NCBI GenBank assembly: GCA_029964075.1
Contig: CM057146.1
Location: 12,667,501-12,731,500, forward strand
Length of the DNA: 64,000 nucleotides
Source: Patiria pectinifera
Lineage: Eukaryota > Echinodermata > Asteroidea > Valvatida > Asterinidae
Direction of reading: 5' to 3'
The position numbers and the translations under genes are program-made. Shown here one piece after another: positions 53,646 to 63,660 of this stretch (the stretch's first letter is position 1; every line of letters starts with the position of its first letter). Below the pieces are notes generated by a model that was given only the letters and a program-made list of their open reading frames with translations, was not told the DNA's origin and did no database searches.

Positions 53646-54060
53646 GGCGAAAGCCATGGTCTGTAACATTTGAACAGATTCGCTGATGAATTATGCAAGA
53701 CAACCGCATCTTGACCTCTAGATTTTGACCAATCAGCGGGCGCTTTCTATATCGGGTCTTCGGTCATTCACTGTTGTCGCGTCATAAACATGTATAGGCC
53801 TACATAGACACAGCAAGAAAGGTAGGGGTCACGCGCTCTGTATATTATGTTACGCGATACGCGTCCGACATTCGAATTGACCAATCACACCATTGGTCCG
53901 GATTTGGGAATGAAATGACGTCACGATTTATTAAAGTCGACTCCGATTGGCTGAGGTGCGAATCGCATAATTCTTCATGCTTTGACATAGACGTTATACA
54001 GGAGATTTGGCTCCGTGGATAACGGGTGATAGTCAGACTATACATCATATACATGCACAG
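53600..54060 (+). repeat. Dispersed repeat, copy of 35130-35625
   Basis: ggccatggcgaaagccatgg, gaccaatcagcgggcgcttt, tgttacgcgatacgcgtcc and cgactccgattggctgaggt recur inverted at 35.2-35.6 kb. Confidence 0.7.
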
Positions 54061-54329
54061 TGTTTATCAAAAAAATGCAAACAAAATATAACGGAATGCC
54101 AGACGTAGAATGTGTGACCAACATAGATAACATAGGTATGGTTTGAAAGTTACGCCTTTCCACTTTAAAATGAGACACTAAACGTCCAAATCTGATAAAA
54201 GTGGGACAACAGTAGCCTAATGGATGACTGCATGACCTACAAACATGTGTTTAGCGAGTAAACACAATTCTAAGCACTTACTTGCTATAACCTCATGCTA
54301 ACAATGTTTAGCATGTAAATGTGTTTACA

Positions 54330-56690
54330 AACATGAATGAAGCATGGTCCATGTGGCACTCTTTTTGTTTAAGAGTATTATTAACCACCATGCACCAATG
54401 AAATCAAAGCGTATTCGTGGTGCATCGTTGCCTTGGCTAGATGGGGAAATTCTAAAACTTATGCGACAGCGAGATCATGCAAATAAAGTGGCCAGACGTT
54501 CAGGCTCACCGAATGATTGGAACGCATACAAAAAGCTGCGAAACATGACCACTGATAAAATCCGCAGCAAGAAAAGCGAACACTTTCAATCAACCATCGA
54601 GGAAAATAAAGGCAACTCTTCCGTTCTGTGGAAAAAACTAAAAGAGGTTCTCCCCAATAAACAGAAAAGTATTCCAAGGTCTATTTTTTTCCCAGAATGG
54701 GGAATTCGTTGACGATCTCACCGACATTGCTGATACTTTTAACGAACATTTCTCAACAATCGGAACACGTAAGGCCAGTAATGCCCCTCCATGTGAACTC
54801 GATGTGGACAACAATATCCACTCTTTTGATACAGATTCACTTGATGAAAAGTGCTGACTGCCTGAGATTACTGAAGACTATGTTCAAAAGCAAATATCAT
54901 CAATGTTAGTCGGAAAAGCAACAGGTCCAGATGGAATAAGTGTGAAAATGATTAAAATAGCGTCTCCGTACATAATTAAATCTTTAACCCACATCTGAAA
55001 CTACCTTACATGATTTAACGAACAAATGTTTTCAGGCTATGGAGCGTGGGGAAATAACAGGCACTGTTTTTAGAGATCTAAGTAAAGCATTTGACTCTGT
55101 TAATCATGCCACTCTCTTAGATAAACTTGAAAGGGTTAATATGTCAACCTCTGCTATCAACTGGTTTGTCATATCTCAGTGAACGTAGTCAATCTGTGAA
55201 CATTGAGGGCAACATATCTAAAGCTCTGCCACTTAACACCGGCGTACCACAGGGATCAATTTTAGGTCCACTGTTATTTATTATTTATACAAGTGACCTA
55301 CCGCTTTGTATCCCTAGCGAGTGTAATTTGTTCATGTATGCCGACGACTCCACATTAACGTGCAGTTCTACCAGTGTTGATGAAGTAGAAAACAACTTGA
55401 ATACAGCCCTAGCGAGAATTTACGACTGGTGTGTCAGAAACAAACTTACAATAAACAGCAAAACCAAATCCATGCTTATTGGAACTAAAATAAAAGTCTG
55501 CAGTACTGACCTTTATGTCAATATTGCTGGTAGTCCAGTTGTAAAGGTGAACTCTTGTAAGTGTCTAGGTGGTATTATTGATGACACTTTAAGTTGGGGC
55601 CCACACGTTGAATACGTGAAGAAAACAGTTTCCTCTAAACTAGGTATATGCTAAATAGAATCCGCGACTATGTTCCCCAAAGCACTCTGCACTCTCTTTT
55701 TGTTAGCTTAGTTTTGCCATCTTCAGATTATTGTAGTACTGTATGGGGAGGAAGGTACACATCACACGACAATATTCTTAATAAATGTTTGAAAAGAGCC
55801 GCGCGGATAATCCTGAAGTGTGCATTCCTAACGCCTTCAGCCGATATGTTTGCTAGTCTTAATTGGATGTCATTTGCTGAAAGAGTAGAGTATAAAAAGG
55901 CTATTCTTGTTTACAAATGTATAAACAAAATTACTCCTTTGTATATGACAAATATGTTTACACCACTTATTCAGATTCGTGAAACGAGACAATCCTCTGA
56001 TATGGCATGGAGGATTCTTTTTGCAAAAAAAAACAATGTTATGCCTCAAGCTTTGCTGTTACTGGTACAATCATCTGGAATAATTTACATGTGCAGTTGA
56101 GAACCATGACTTCACTAGCCTCATTCAAATCTGAACTACGTAAAACGTTCAGTCAGTAATAATATTTCTGCAAATAATTGTTTGTGTATTTGCCGCTGTC
56201 TTCTCTGATTATACAAATCTAGATATGTGCTGATCTACGGAGTTAACAAACTTGGTTGCCATAATAATAAGAAGATAATAAGGAGCCGGATGGGAATTTC
56301 CCCGTGTTTTCTCCCAAAAGGGTTTTCGCGGGGTTTTCACCCCTCCCGTAATCAGCGAATATAGTTACAGCAGTATTTTTATTTATTTTTCTTGATGTTA
56401 CAAGATAGATCCAAATTTTTCGTGTTCACTGAATCAACTTTATAGTAAAGCATTCATACTGTACATGTAGTTATAATATTTTTAAAATTATATTGTATTT
56501 ATAATATTTGCTTAACACCTATGCATTATTCAAATAATGTTTTATTTCACTGTATTGAATTTGTAATGTATTGTATAATTATACATGTTTGTAGTCATTA
56601 TTTATTGTATGCAGGGCCCCAATGGAGACCAGTTTTAAACTGTTCGAGCATACCCTGGGTGAAGAAATGGAATAAATAAAATAAATAGAT
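54330..56690 (+). pseudogene. CR1/L2-like LINE, 5'-truncated and broken
   Basis: A linker domain (PWLDGEILKLMRQRDHANKV) leads into a reverse transcriptase with DLSKAFDSVNHATLLDKL, GVPQGSILGPLLFIIYTSDL and the catalytic YADD in LFMYADDSTL, then a C-terminal part with LVLPSSDYCSTVWGG. The endonuclease domain is absent. Breaks: a frame change near 54700, a stop near 54857, a missing piece of the RT near 54990-55010, a stop near 55166 and a frame change near 55650. The 3' end (ggccccaatggagaccag ... aataaataaaataaata) is typical of CR1/L2-type elements. Confidence 0.88.
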
Positions 56691-56779
56691 AAACATTGCC
56701 GTGTTTACAAACGTTGACGCCCTTCGTGCCGACAGGTTTTTGGAGCTTGCCTTTAGCTGAGAAAACCTCCAAAATTATG

Positions 56780-57196
56780 TTTTAATTAGTATCTTTTGCT
56801 AAGAAAATAGTGGTTAAAAGTGGTCAGAAATTGCCTCAGATCGCACCACGGAGCATCTAGAATCCAATATTTTTTCGGGGCCCTTAAGCGTGCTCCGAAC
56901 CACACGCCTATAGCTCAGAATACCGGTTGCTGAGTCAATGACTCCAACCTCGAAAACGATGTTCAAATAATATATGAAAATATCAGAAAATATGAGTTAA
57001 AGCATAGAGGAAAGTGGTAAGAAATTGCCTCAGATCACACCACAGAGCATCTAGAATCCAATTTTTTTTTAGGGGCCCTTAAGCGGGCCCTGAACCCCGC
57101 GCCGTAAGGGATTCGCGCTTCGCGCTCGCATCAGTTCTGCTGATAAAGGTATGTCCGCCCCCCACACACTTTTCAGAAGCGATTGACGCCCCTGCA
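56780..57196. mobile_element. GGGCGTCAATCG MITE family, partial, internally duplicated
   Basis: Two copies of tggt(c/a)agaaattgcctcagatc ... tctagaatccaat ... ggggcccttaagcg, then the right end cagaagcgattgacgcccctgcatg. Confidence 0.6.
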
Positions 57197-57455
57197 TGTA
57201 ACGCTATTAATCTTACGCGATACACACACTTAGACTATGTATTGCTCCAACCGTTATCAAATATTTAGGAGGAACTCTCTGATATATCGGTAGCTCGTAT
57301 TTCTATGACAAGTTGTTAAACCTGGTCCGTCACCGTACCTTTAACAGTCCCACGATATTTGCAGCCTAATTAAATTTCGGGCAAATTTACAAGCCCGGAT
57401 TATCCAATAGGATAGGGCCTACGAAATATTCAGGGGCCTACGAAAAATCGAGGGC

Positions 57456-57824
57456 AGTAGTGCTGCAGGGCGGTATAGGTAGTGCCCCGCCCCTTTTTTT
57501 GTACACGTTCTATGGGGAATTGTGGGGGGCGGTTTGAGGAGGGAATGAGGAGGGATTTTGCGGTCAGTCAAAAGATAAGAGGATTACCGGATGTATTGTT
57601 TAGGGATTATATAAGATTATCTGTCATTTGGAAGAACGATATTGGTAGGAAATGGTAATTAAAACAATAGGCTCATTAGGCTGAGCAAAAGCAAATTAAT
57701 TAGGCAAACCATAAAAGCTGCTTATAATAACTCCACTGTGTATAGTGTATAATGTACGTTTTTCCATTGATGGGCATTTTTGTAACGGTACCCGATGTGC
57801 TTTTCACATGCATGGTTACTCTGA
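57456..57824 (+). repeat. Left terminal inverted repeat (369 bp)
   Basis: Starts agtagtgctgcagggcgg and ends atggttactctga. Pairs base for base, without gaps, with 60240-60608. Confidence 0.93.
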
Positions 57825-57833
57825 GTAACGTTA

Positions 57834-58145
57834 CTCATCATTTAATCAAATGAGTAAATGAGTAACGAAATGAGTAAATGAGTAACGAAATGAGTAAATG
57901 AGTAACGAAATGAGTAAATGAGTAACGAAATGAGTAAATGAGTAACGAAATGAGTAAATGAGTAACGAAATGAGTAACGCAATGAGTAGCAAATGAGTGA
58001 ATGAGTAATCAAATGAGTAACGAAATGAGTAACCAAATGAGTAGCAAATGAGTGAATGAGTAACGAAATGAGTAAATGAGTAACGAACTGAGTAAATGAG
58101 TAACGAAATGAGAAAATGATTAACGAATTGAGTAACCAAATAAGT
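57834..58145. repeat. 20-bp minisatellite inside the element
   Basis: tgagtaaatgagtaacgaaa is repeated about six times perfectly, then degenerates. It begins 10 bp inside the left inverted repeat and ends just before the zinc-finger gene. Open frames through it on the - strand are repeat artefacts. Confidence 0.92.
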
Positions 58146-58158
58146 AGATATATATTAA

Positions 58159-58896
58159 ATGATTTCATCCGTTCCTTACCATTCGGAGATTAACCTTCAA
58201 AGCTTCAACATGAATACTATTTCTGCAGTCAAACCCTATGCTTGTCACCAGTGTGACAAACGCTTTGGACGGAGATATAACCTCTTGAGACATACCGAAA
58301 ATGCACATGCTGAAGATGAATCCGACATAGACGAAGTTGAGATGGATAATTCTGAACCTGAATTTAAAAGCAGTAGATTTGAAGATCCGGAAATGGAAAA
58401 CTATGAAACTGAATCTACGTATGATGAAGACGAAGATCTTGAGGAAAATGATTCCGAATCCGTCACGGAGGTGGAAGATGACGAGTCATCTGATGAAGAT
58501 GAGTCTAGTTCTGATTTGGAAGACAATGCAGCCTATTTAGACTGGTTGGGAGAGGCAAAAGAAGCGATTGAAGAGATGTGGAGTGAAAAACATGAAAAGT
58601 ACATCAACGAGGGCATGAGTGAAGATCAGGCCACGGAAAAGGCCAACAGGAAGACCTTGTGGGCAGTCAAGCGAATCTTTTTCAACAAATACAAAGATTT
58701 TTTGTCAAGTTACATACATCTGAAAGATAATGATACTCATCAAGAAATTGTGGACGAGATCGAAGACAGAGTCAATCATTCCGGTATTCTACTGCCCACG
58801 GCTGTCAGCCGGGTCATATCTAAACACCAGGCCAAATTTGACGGCCTGTTCCATCAAGATGAAGATGACGTTAACGAGGAAGACAGTGACGATTAA
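58159..58896 (+). CDS. Single-C2H2-finger acidic protein of the element
   Basis: 245 codons without introns. Residues 29-50 form one C2H2 finger, C-x2-C-x12-H-x4-H (PYACHQCDKRFGRRYNLLRH). Residues 51-125 are very rich in Asp, Glu and Ser. Residues 126-235 look helical (WSEKHEKYINEGMSEDQATE, AVKRIFFNKYKDFLSSYI), ending in another acidic cluster. A second ATG (codon 18, 58210) has a better context. AATAAA follows at 59003. I do not recognise an enzyme domain. A DNA-binding or regulatory role for the element is inference from the finger and the location. Confidence 0.85.
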   Translation: MISSVPYHSEINLQSFNMNTISAVKPYACHQCDKRFGRRYNLLRHTENAHAEDESDIDEVEMDNSEPEFKSSRFEDPEMENYETESTYDEDEDLEENDSESVTEVEDDESSDEDESSSDLEDNAAYLDWLGEAKEAIEEMWSEKHEKYINEGMSEDQATEKANRKTLWAVKRIFFNKYKDFLSSYIHLKDNDTHQEIVDEIEDRVNHSGILLPTAVSRVISKHQAKFDGLFHQDEDDVNEEDSDD

Positions 58897-59002
58897 AGAC
58901 TAGTCAACGTTACATTAAGATCACTGATGATTTAATTGCAAATAATACATTTAAGAACAAATTTAAAAAAAAACACACGAGTGTTTCATTGAGAAATGAC
59001 GT

Positions 59003-59008
59003 CAATAA
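59003..59008 (+). promoter_or_regulatory. Polyadenylation signal of the ZF gene
   Basis: AATAAA about 107 bp after the TAA stop, followed by T-rich sequence. Confidence 0.55.
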
Positions 59009-59099
59009 AGCAATAATGTTATCATGTATACACTTTCTGCAGTTGTATTTTTCTTTGTTGGTGTTGTCCTACAGTTAAGCAATCGGGAAAGCCCTACTG

Positions 59100-60239
59100 T
59101 CAAGCAGTCATATAATTAGTGTTTGGACACGCCCTGTCAATAATCCCCGAAATATTTACGGTCTTTAATCACGCACCGTGTCCAACTTTGGGACTTTGTT
59201 GGGGTAAAAAAGTTAGTTGCCTTATGACACTCTAAATCTTCAATATAAAATAGAAGTACATACTATTGCTTTAACACAAAAAGACCTAGTTATATATTTA
59301 TCCTTGATTTTGTAAACAAGTCCGGCACGGTGGTAGGGTTCGGTGCATTCCTGTACAGACAACAGTAAAGGGGTATTAAGGCTTGAAATCATGTTTAGTC
59401 AGTCAACTCCATTGACTTCTTTCACGTACAGATTTTTGAAGCTCCCGCGCCGTGCGCTGCCAATTAAGTCCCATTGTCCAATAAAGGGAGCCTGTGGCCA
59501 CTACTGTTGCGTAACTCCTGGCACGCGATATTTAGAAGGCTCAATACTCCATCCCCCCGTTGTACATGCAGGAAAGTTAAGTCGGTGAAAGATAATCGAT
59601 AAAATGAACACGTCTTGAAAGCATTACGTCTTTATGGATTAGAGAAACAGCGCTATCTGATCGGACGGTGTAAATATACAATGTGTAGGATGCAGTCAGT
59701 CCCTCAATACTAAATTAAAAAATTACAATCTATACCTGAATTCATGTCCGGGGTAACAATAAATGTCTGAAGATGTATTTGATTATTTTTCTTCTTGTCA
59801 ATTTTCGGGACGTCTGTAATCTTTAGTTGAATATACATTCCATATTGCTAATTTTACCGGTAAATGCCATCTAATAAAAAGACTAATATTTATTATGTTG
59901 ACACGACAATTGAGTCTGCATAAGTGACTGTAAACGTCTGTGCGCAACGTCTCAGTATAGGCCTACACGTGCGGTGGTCTACTGCGGAACCGCTAACAGT
60001 AACACTCGGTTGTATCCAATCGTATAATTTTGTGAACCGGTCCCAATGTGATTCGAACACGAAATAGCTTGTTACACTGTTATAATAGGAGGACATTGTA
60101 ATCGTGAACCGAAAAACATTGACTTCGAACATGTACATCCCATGCGCATTGTGAACGAGCTCATCAGTAACGCAATGTATGCAATGAAAGCTGTCCCTAT
60201 ACTACAGATCGCGGAAACTCCGAGCACTAATACACTTGT
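59100..60239. other. Non-coding interior of the element
   Basis: No convincing gene. Short frames (59343-59588 +, 59893-60138 -) lack recognisable domains. Confidence 0.5.
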
Positions 60240-60608
60240 TCAGAGTAACCATGCATGTGAAAAGCACATCGGGTACCGTTACAAAAATGCCCATCAATGG
60301 AAAAACGTACATTATACACTATACACAGTGGAGTTATTATAAGCAGCTTTTATGGTTTGCCTAATTAATTTGCTTTTGCTCAGCCTAATGAGCCTATTGT
60401 TTTAATTACCATTTCCTACCAATATCGTTCTTCCAAATGACAAATAATCTAATATAATCCCTAAACAATACATCCGGTAATCCTCTTATCTTTTGACTGA
60501 CCGCAAAATCCCTCCTCATTCCCTCCTCAAACCGCCCCCCACAATTCCCCATAGAACGTGTACAAAAAAAGGGGCGGGGCACTACCTATACCGCCGTGCA
60601 GCACTACT
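60240..60608 (-). repeat. Right terminal inverted repeat (369 bp)
   Basis: Reverse complement of 57456-57824 with about three substitutions, ending gcagcactact before GAGGGC. Confidence 0.93.
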
Positions 60609-60825
60609 GAGGGCCAACGAAAATACCGCAGGGTGCAATAAAAACACATGTAGGCCTATACACTGCCACACACAGAGAAAAGTTATTTTTGGGGGTAAGT
60701 TTTAGGGTGTCTCTCGAAATGTTTGATTTCACCAACTGACGCTGTACAGCATGTAGGCGTAGCCCCTACGTATACAATTTTCGGGTAAAGTCTGTCGTTC
60801 ATCTGAAGCACGGTGCCAACCGTGG

Positions 60826-61100
60826 GGGTCGATAGGTGGGGGACGGTGGGACATGTCGTTTTCCATGCAACCCCCCCCCCCCCAACAATTTTCGTCCCCG
60901 AATAATTGTGGCCTACATTTGATTCTATAGCTCAGAATAGCTTATTCAATTACAACAAACTCGAACATCATGTGGTCAGAAAAATACCCGCAGATCGCAG
61001 TACAGAGCCACTAGAATCCATATTTTTCGGGGCCCTCAAGCGGGCCCCGAACCCCACGCCGTTAGGCTTTCCACTCAGATTAGTGCTGATTCGCTAGCCT
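60826..61100. mobile_element. GGGCGTCAATCG MITE family, left part
   Basis: gtgggggtcgataggtgggg, a C run, tgattctatagctcagaatag, and ggggccctcaagcgggcccc, as at 19381 and 56780. Confidence 0.55.
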
Positions 61101-61171
61101 ATAGGTTACCGGTACTTTGGTGATAATGCAAAATGATCCTATATGTCTCTTAACTGTACGCAACTAACCAA

Positions 61172-61397
61172 CTCTCTAAATTGTGAAAATTCACTCCATT
61201 CGAGTGGAGATTCACTCCCACAGTCGGAAACTAGGGACTAGACGTTTTAGAGTGAAATTTCTTCAATCGTAAAGATCGAGTTTTCACTCGAGCTTCGACT
61301 GAAGTGGTTCATTTTTAAGACTATTTCAATCGAAAATGAGAGTGATTTTCACTTTAAAACGTCTAGTTCCTAATTTCACTCTTTGGAATTTAGAGAG
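61172..61397. mobile_element. Foldback MITE with ctctctaaatt ends
   Basis: Ends ctctctaaattgtgaaaattc and the inverse of ctctctaaattccaaagagtg; inner inverted words gactagacgttttagagtg and cactttaaaacgtctagttc. Confidence 0.7.
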
Positions 61398-61399
61398 AA

Positions 61400-62448
61400 A
61401 AACGACTGAAAACTTGCATTTAAAAATTGCTATAATATTAGCGTGTATATCCGTGCAGGTGTAAAAAGATTATAGATTAAAAAAATGAAATGGTCGTACG
61501 ATATGACGTTAAAGATGAGAGCAACCCAAATCTGCAAATGAGATTGTCAAAGTGCCATGCTTATTACAGAAAGAAGATGACAGACAGAGACAGACTATAG
61601 TTTCGAATTAAACTTCGCAGATTACTCAAATTCTCAGTTTGTTATGGTTAAGTCCGCACGTATGAACATGTAACAACAGAACAAAAATAATAGCACATTG
61701 ATTATCTTTGATTAAAACATGCAGGACCGCGTTAAGTACCCAGGTACTTTTTTTTTTAAGAAGATAGGAAGAGCATTTTTTATTCCAAGTTAACGTAGGC
61801 CTACCTTTACAAAAGTCCCATTTCGGAATGTAAAGTCTTTTAGGCACAAGCAATTAAAATAGATTATTTTGTATTCTATGACCCATCATTTTTTAGTGCT
61901 CAAATTCAATAAGAATGTTGTACCATACGGTTATAATACCCTGCGTTATATTAATATTAAAATATTCATGAAAGGGCCAAACTTTTGCGCGTGTGTATAT
62001 CGTGAAAACGAACCAGTCAGATGCCACATGTTTATTCATTTTCCCTTTTGGACATGCGTAGTTGTAAACTAGCCCGTGGTGTATGAATGTGGGTGTGTAG
62101 CCTATAGGTTGTTTAGAAAGATAACGGGTTATCTAATGAAATGAGAAATAATGGAGGATTCAGTCGCGGTGACGTGAATTTTCATCACTTTTCGCAGCTC
62201 GGGAGCCTTGTCGTTTAAACTGTCACATCTCGCAGACTGAACCTCAGATGCAAGGAACGAACTTAAAGAGATGGCACCATTGATAGTTCTAACACCTAGC
62301 TAGATCGTATACGTGCAAATGTACCTTGGTATTTGAAGCCCTGGTAACGCAAGTATAATAGCGCAGGACTGTCCACCGTTTCTGTCACTTGACTCAATTT
62401 GGAAGCCTGGAACTGCCCTTGTCACAGTTTTGGTGAACGTTTAAAACC
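61400..62448. other. Upstream region of GPCR gene
   Basis: No other gene or clear repeat recognised. The start at 62449 has context aaaaccATGg, close to the metazoan optimum. No TATA box can be assigned with confidence. Confidence 0.4.
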
Positions 62449-63528
62449 ATGGAGAAAGTAACAACAGCAGCCGAAACAACAGAAATCTTGGACGGGCCTG
62501 GTTTGGACACAATGTACGCTGTCATCACAGAAATTGTAACAGTTATTTCACCTGTTTTGACAGACGAGAATAGAATGGTATCGAGTGATGCACCGATATC
62601 AAGTGAAGATTCCACCATCTCCATTACAACTGATAGCTCTGTCGAGACTGGGAACACCATACAACTCCCCATCTTTCCTCCTTCTCCCCTGTACCCGTTT
62701 CTCCTGAAAGCTTTCTTCATCGGGCTGGTGCTCGTGATCACCATCATCGGCAACACGCTGGTGTTGGTCTCGTTTGCCACCACCAGAAAACTCCAGACCT
62801 ACACCAATTATTACCTGGTGGGGCTAGCAGTGGCTGACTTAGTCAGCGGTGGGGTCACCCCAGCGCTGCTGAACGTCACGTTCATGATCGGCTACTGGCC
62901 GTTCGGCCCTGTAATCTGCCGGGTTTTTATTTATCTCAACACCGTCTTCATCCACGCTACTTTCCTCCTAACTTTCATCATCTGTGTGGACAGGTACAGA
63001 GCCATGAGCAGGCCGCTGAAGCATCTCAAGGAGAAGACCAGGAATCATGCCTTGAAGATGATCCTTCCGGGGTTCCTGGTCCCGGCCTTGCTCTGGGCAG
63101 TCGTGATACTGATCCTCCCCGAATGTGGCGTCTTTACCCCACTGCCGCCCTACGCTTGTCACATCCCATACGCGAGCAACAAAACTGTTCTCCTAATATC
63201 CTCCCTCTTTATCTCCTGGGTCCCGATCATTGGTACGTCGATCCTCTACGCGTGCATCTATTTCGGGATCATCCGTAAGCGCCCCGCCAGGAGATCCACG
63301 TCCCTGAAAGAGAGAAATTCCGCCAGTGTGGTTGAAAGTGACCCGGGCTCCGTGCCTGACCTTCCCAAAGAGCGGGAATTGGTGGACGGCGACGGCGACT
63401 GCAAAGCCAGAGAAAAGGGTGAAAACACCGATGAAGATACATGTACATGTAATACGATTGTTATAGAGTGTTTGTGGTTTTTATGTTGGTGGACCCTTTG
63501 TGTACATTTTTTATCCTTTAAATTTTAA
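62449..63528 (+). CDS. Rhodopsin-class GPCR, TM1-TM5 exon (3' part missing)
   Basis: Family landmarks by residue: N102 (1.50, IIGNTLVLVSF), D130 (2.50, GLAVADLVSG), C157 (3.25), DRY 181-183, W216 (4.50), C237 in loop 2, P259 (5.50) and Y267 (5.58). An 80-residue Ser/Thr/Glu-rich N-terminus has no clear signal peptide. TM2 and TM3 read most like muscarinic/histamine-H3-type amine receptors, but position 3.32 is N164, not the Asp that binds amines. After the third-loop start (about 277-325) the frame runs into 36 residues that do not resemble TM6 and TM7. The donor AGG/gtgaaa at 63419-63420 is likely, with TM6-TM7 in an exon beyond the window. Otherwise it is a truncated receptor. Confidence 0.88.
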   Translation: MEKVTTAAETTEILDGPGLDTMYAVITEIVTVISPVLTDENRMVSSDAPISSEDSTISITTDSSVETGNTIQLPIFPPSPLYPFLLKAFFIGLVLVITIIGNTLVLVSFATTRKLQTYTNYYLVGLAVADLVSGGVTPALLNVTFMIGYWPFGPVICRVFIYLNTVFIHATFLLTFIICVDRYRAMSRPLKHLKEKTRNHALKMILPGFLVPALLWAVVILILPECGVFTPLPPYACHIPYASNKTVLLISSLFISWVPIIGTSILYACIYFGIIRKRPARRSTSLKERNSASVVESDPGSVPDLPKERELVDGDGDCKAREKGENTDEDTCTCNTIVIECLWFLCWWTLCVHFLSFKF

Positions 63529-63654
63529 ATTTTGATTTGTACTCTCCCCCTTTCTATGCAGTGGTGCACTGCAAAAACTGTGTCTGGCAATTAATCAAAC
63601 ACTTTTCTTCTTTTCTTCACACTTTCTTGCTATCACTTTGTAAACATGAAAATG

Positions 63655-63660
63655 AATAAA
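63655..63660 (+). promoter_or_regulatory. AATAAA downstream of the GPCR frame
   Basis: About 127 bp after the in-frame stop at 63526-63528. It could end an intronically polyadenylated short transcript, or be a chance hexamer in an intron. Confidence 0.35.

Larger units (their letters stand above)
57450..60614 (+). mobile_element. Polinton/Maverick-like mini-element with ZF gene
   Basis: Element 57456-60608 (3153 bp) flanked by GAGGGC on both sides (57450-57455, 60609-60614). Inverted repeats are 57456-57824 and 60240-60608, 369 bp each with only about three differences, beginning AGTAGTGCTGC. Known Polintons have a 6-bp duplication, long inverted repeats and AG...CT ends, but are 15-20 kb with polymerase, integrase and capsid genes. 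Here only a zinc-finger gene and a minisatellite are visible. It is either a non-autonomous derivative or another family. Confidence 0.85.

Noticed and set aside
57842..58168. Two overlapping repetitive frames on the - strand (HFVTHLLISLL-type)
   Set aside because: They are translations of the 20-bp minisatellite.
59343..59588. 81-residue + strand frame inside the Polinton-like element
   Set aside because: Short, low-information and without homology that I recognise.
59893..60138. 81-residue frame on the - strand inside the Polinton-like element
   Set aside because: No recognisable domain and overlap with little else; it may be chance.
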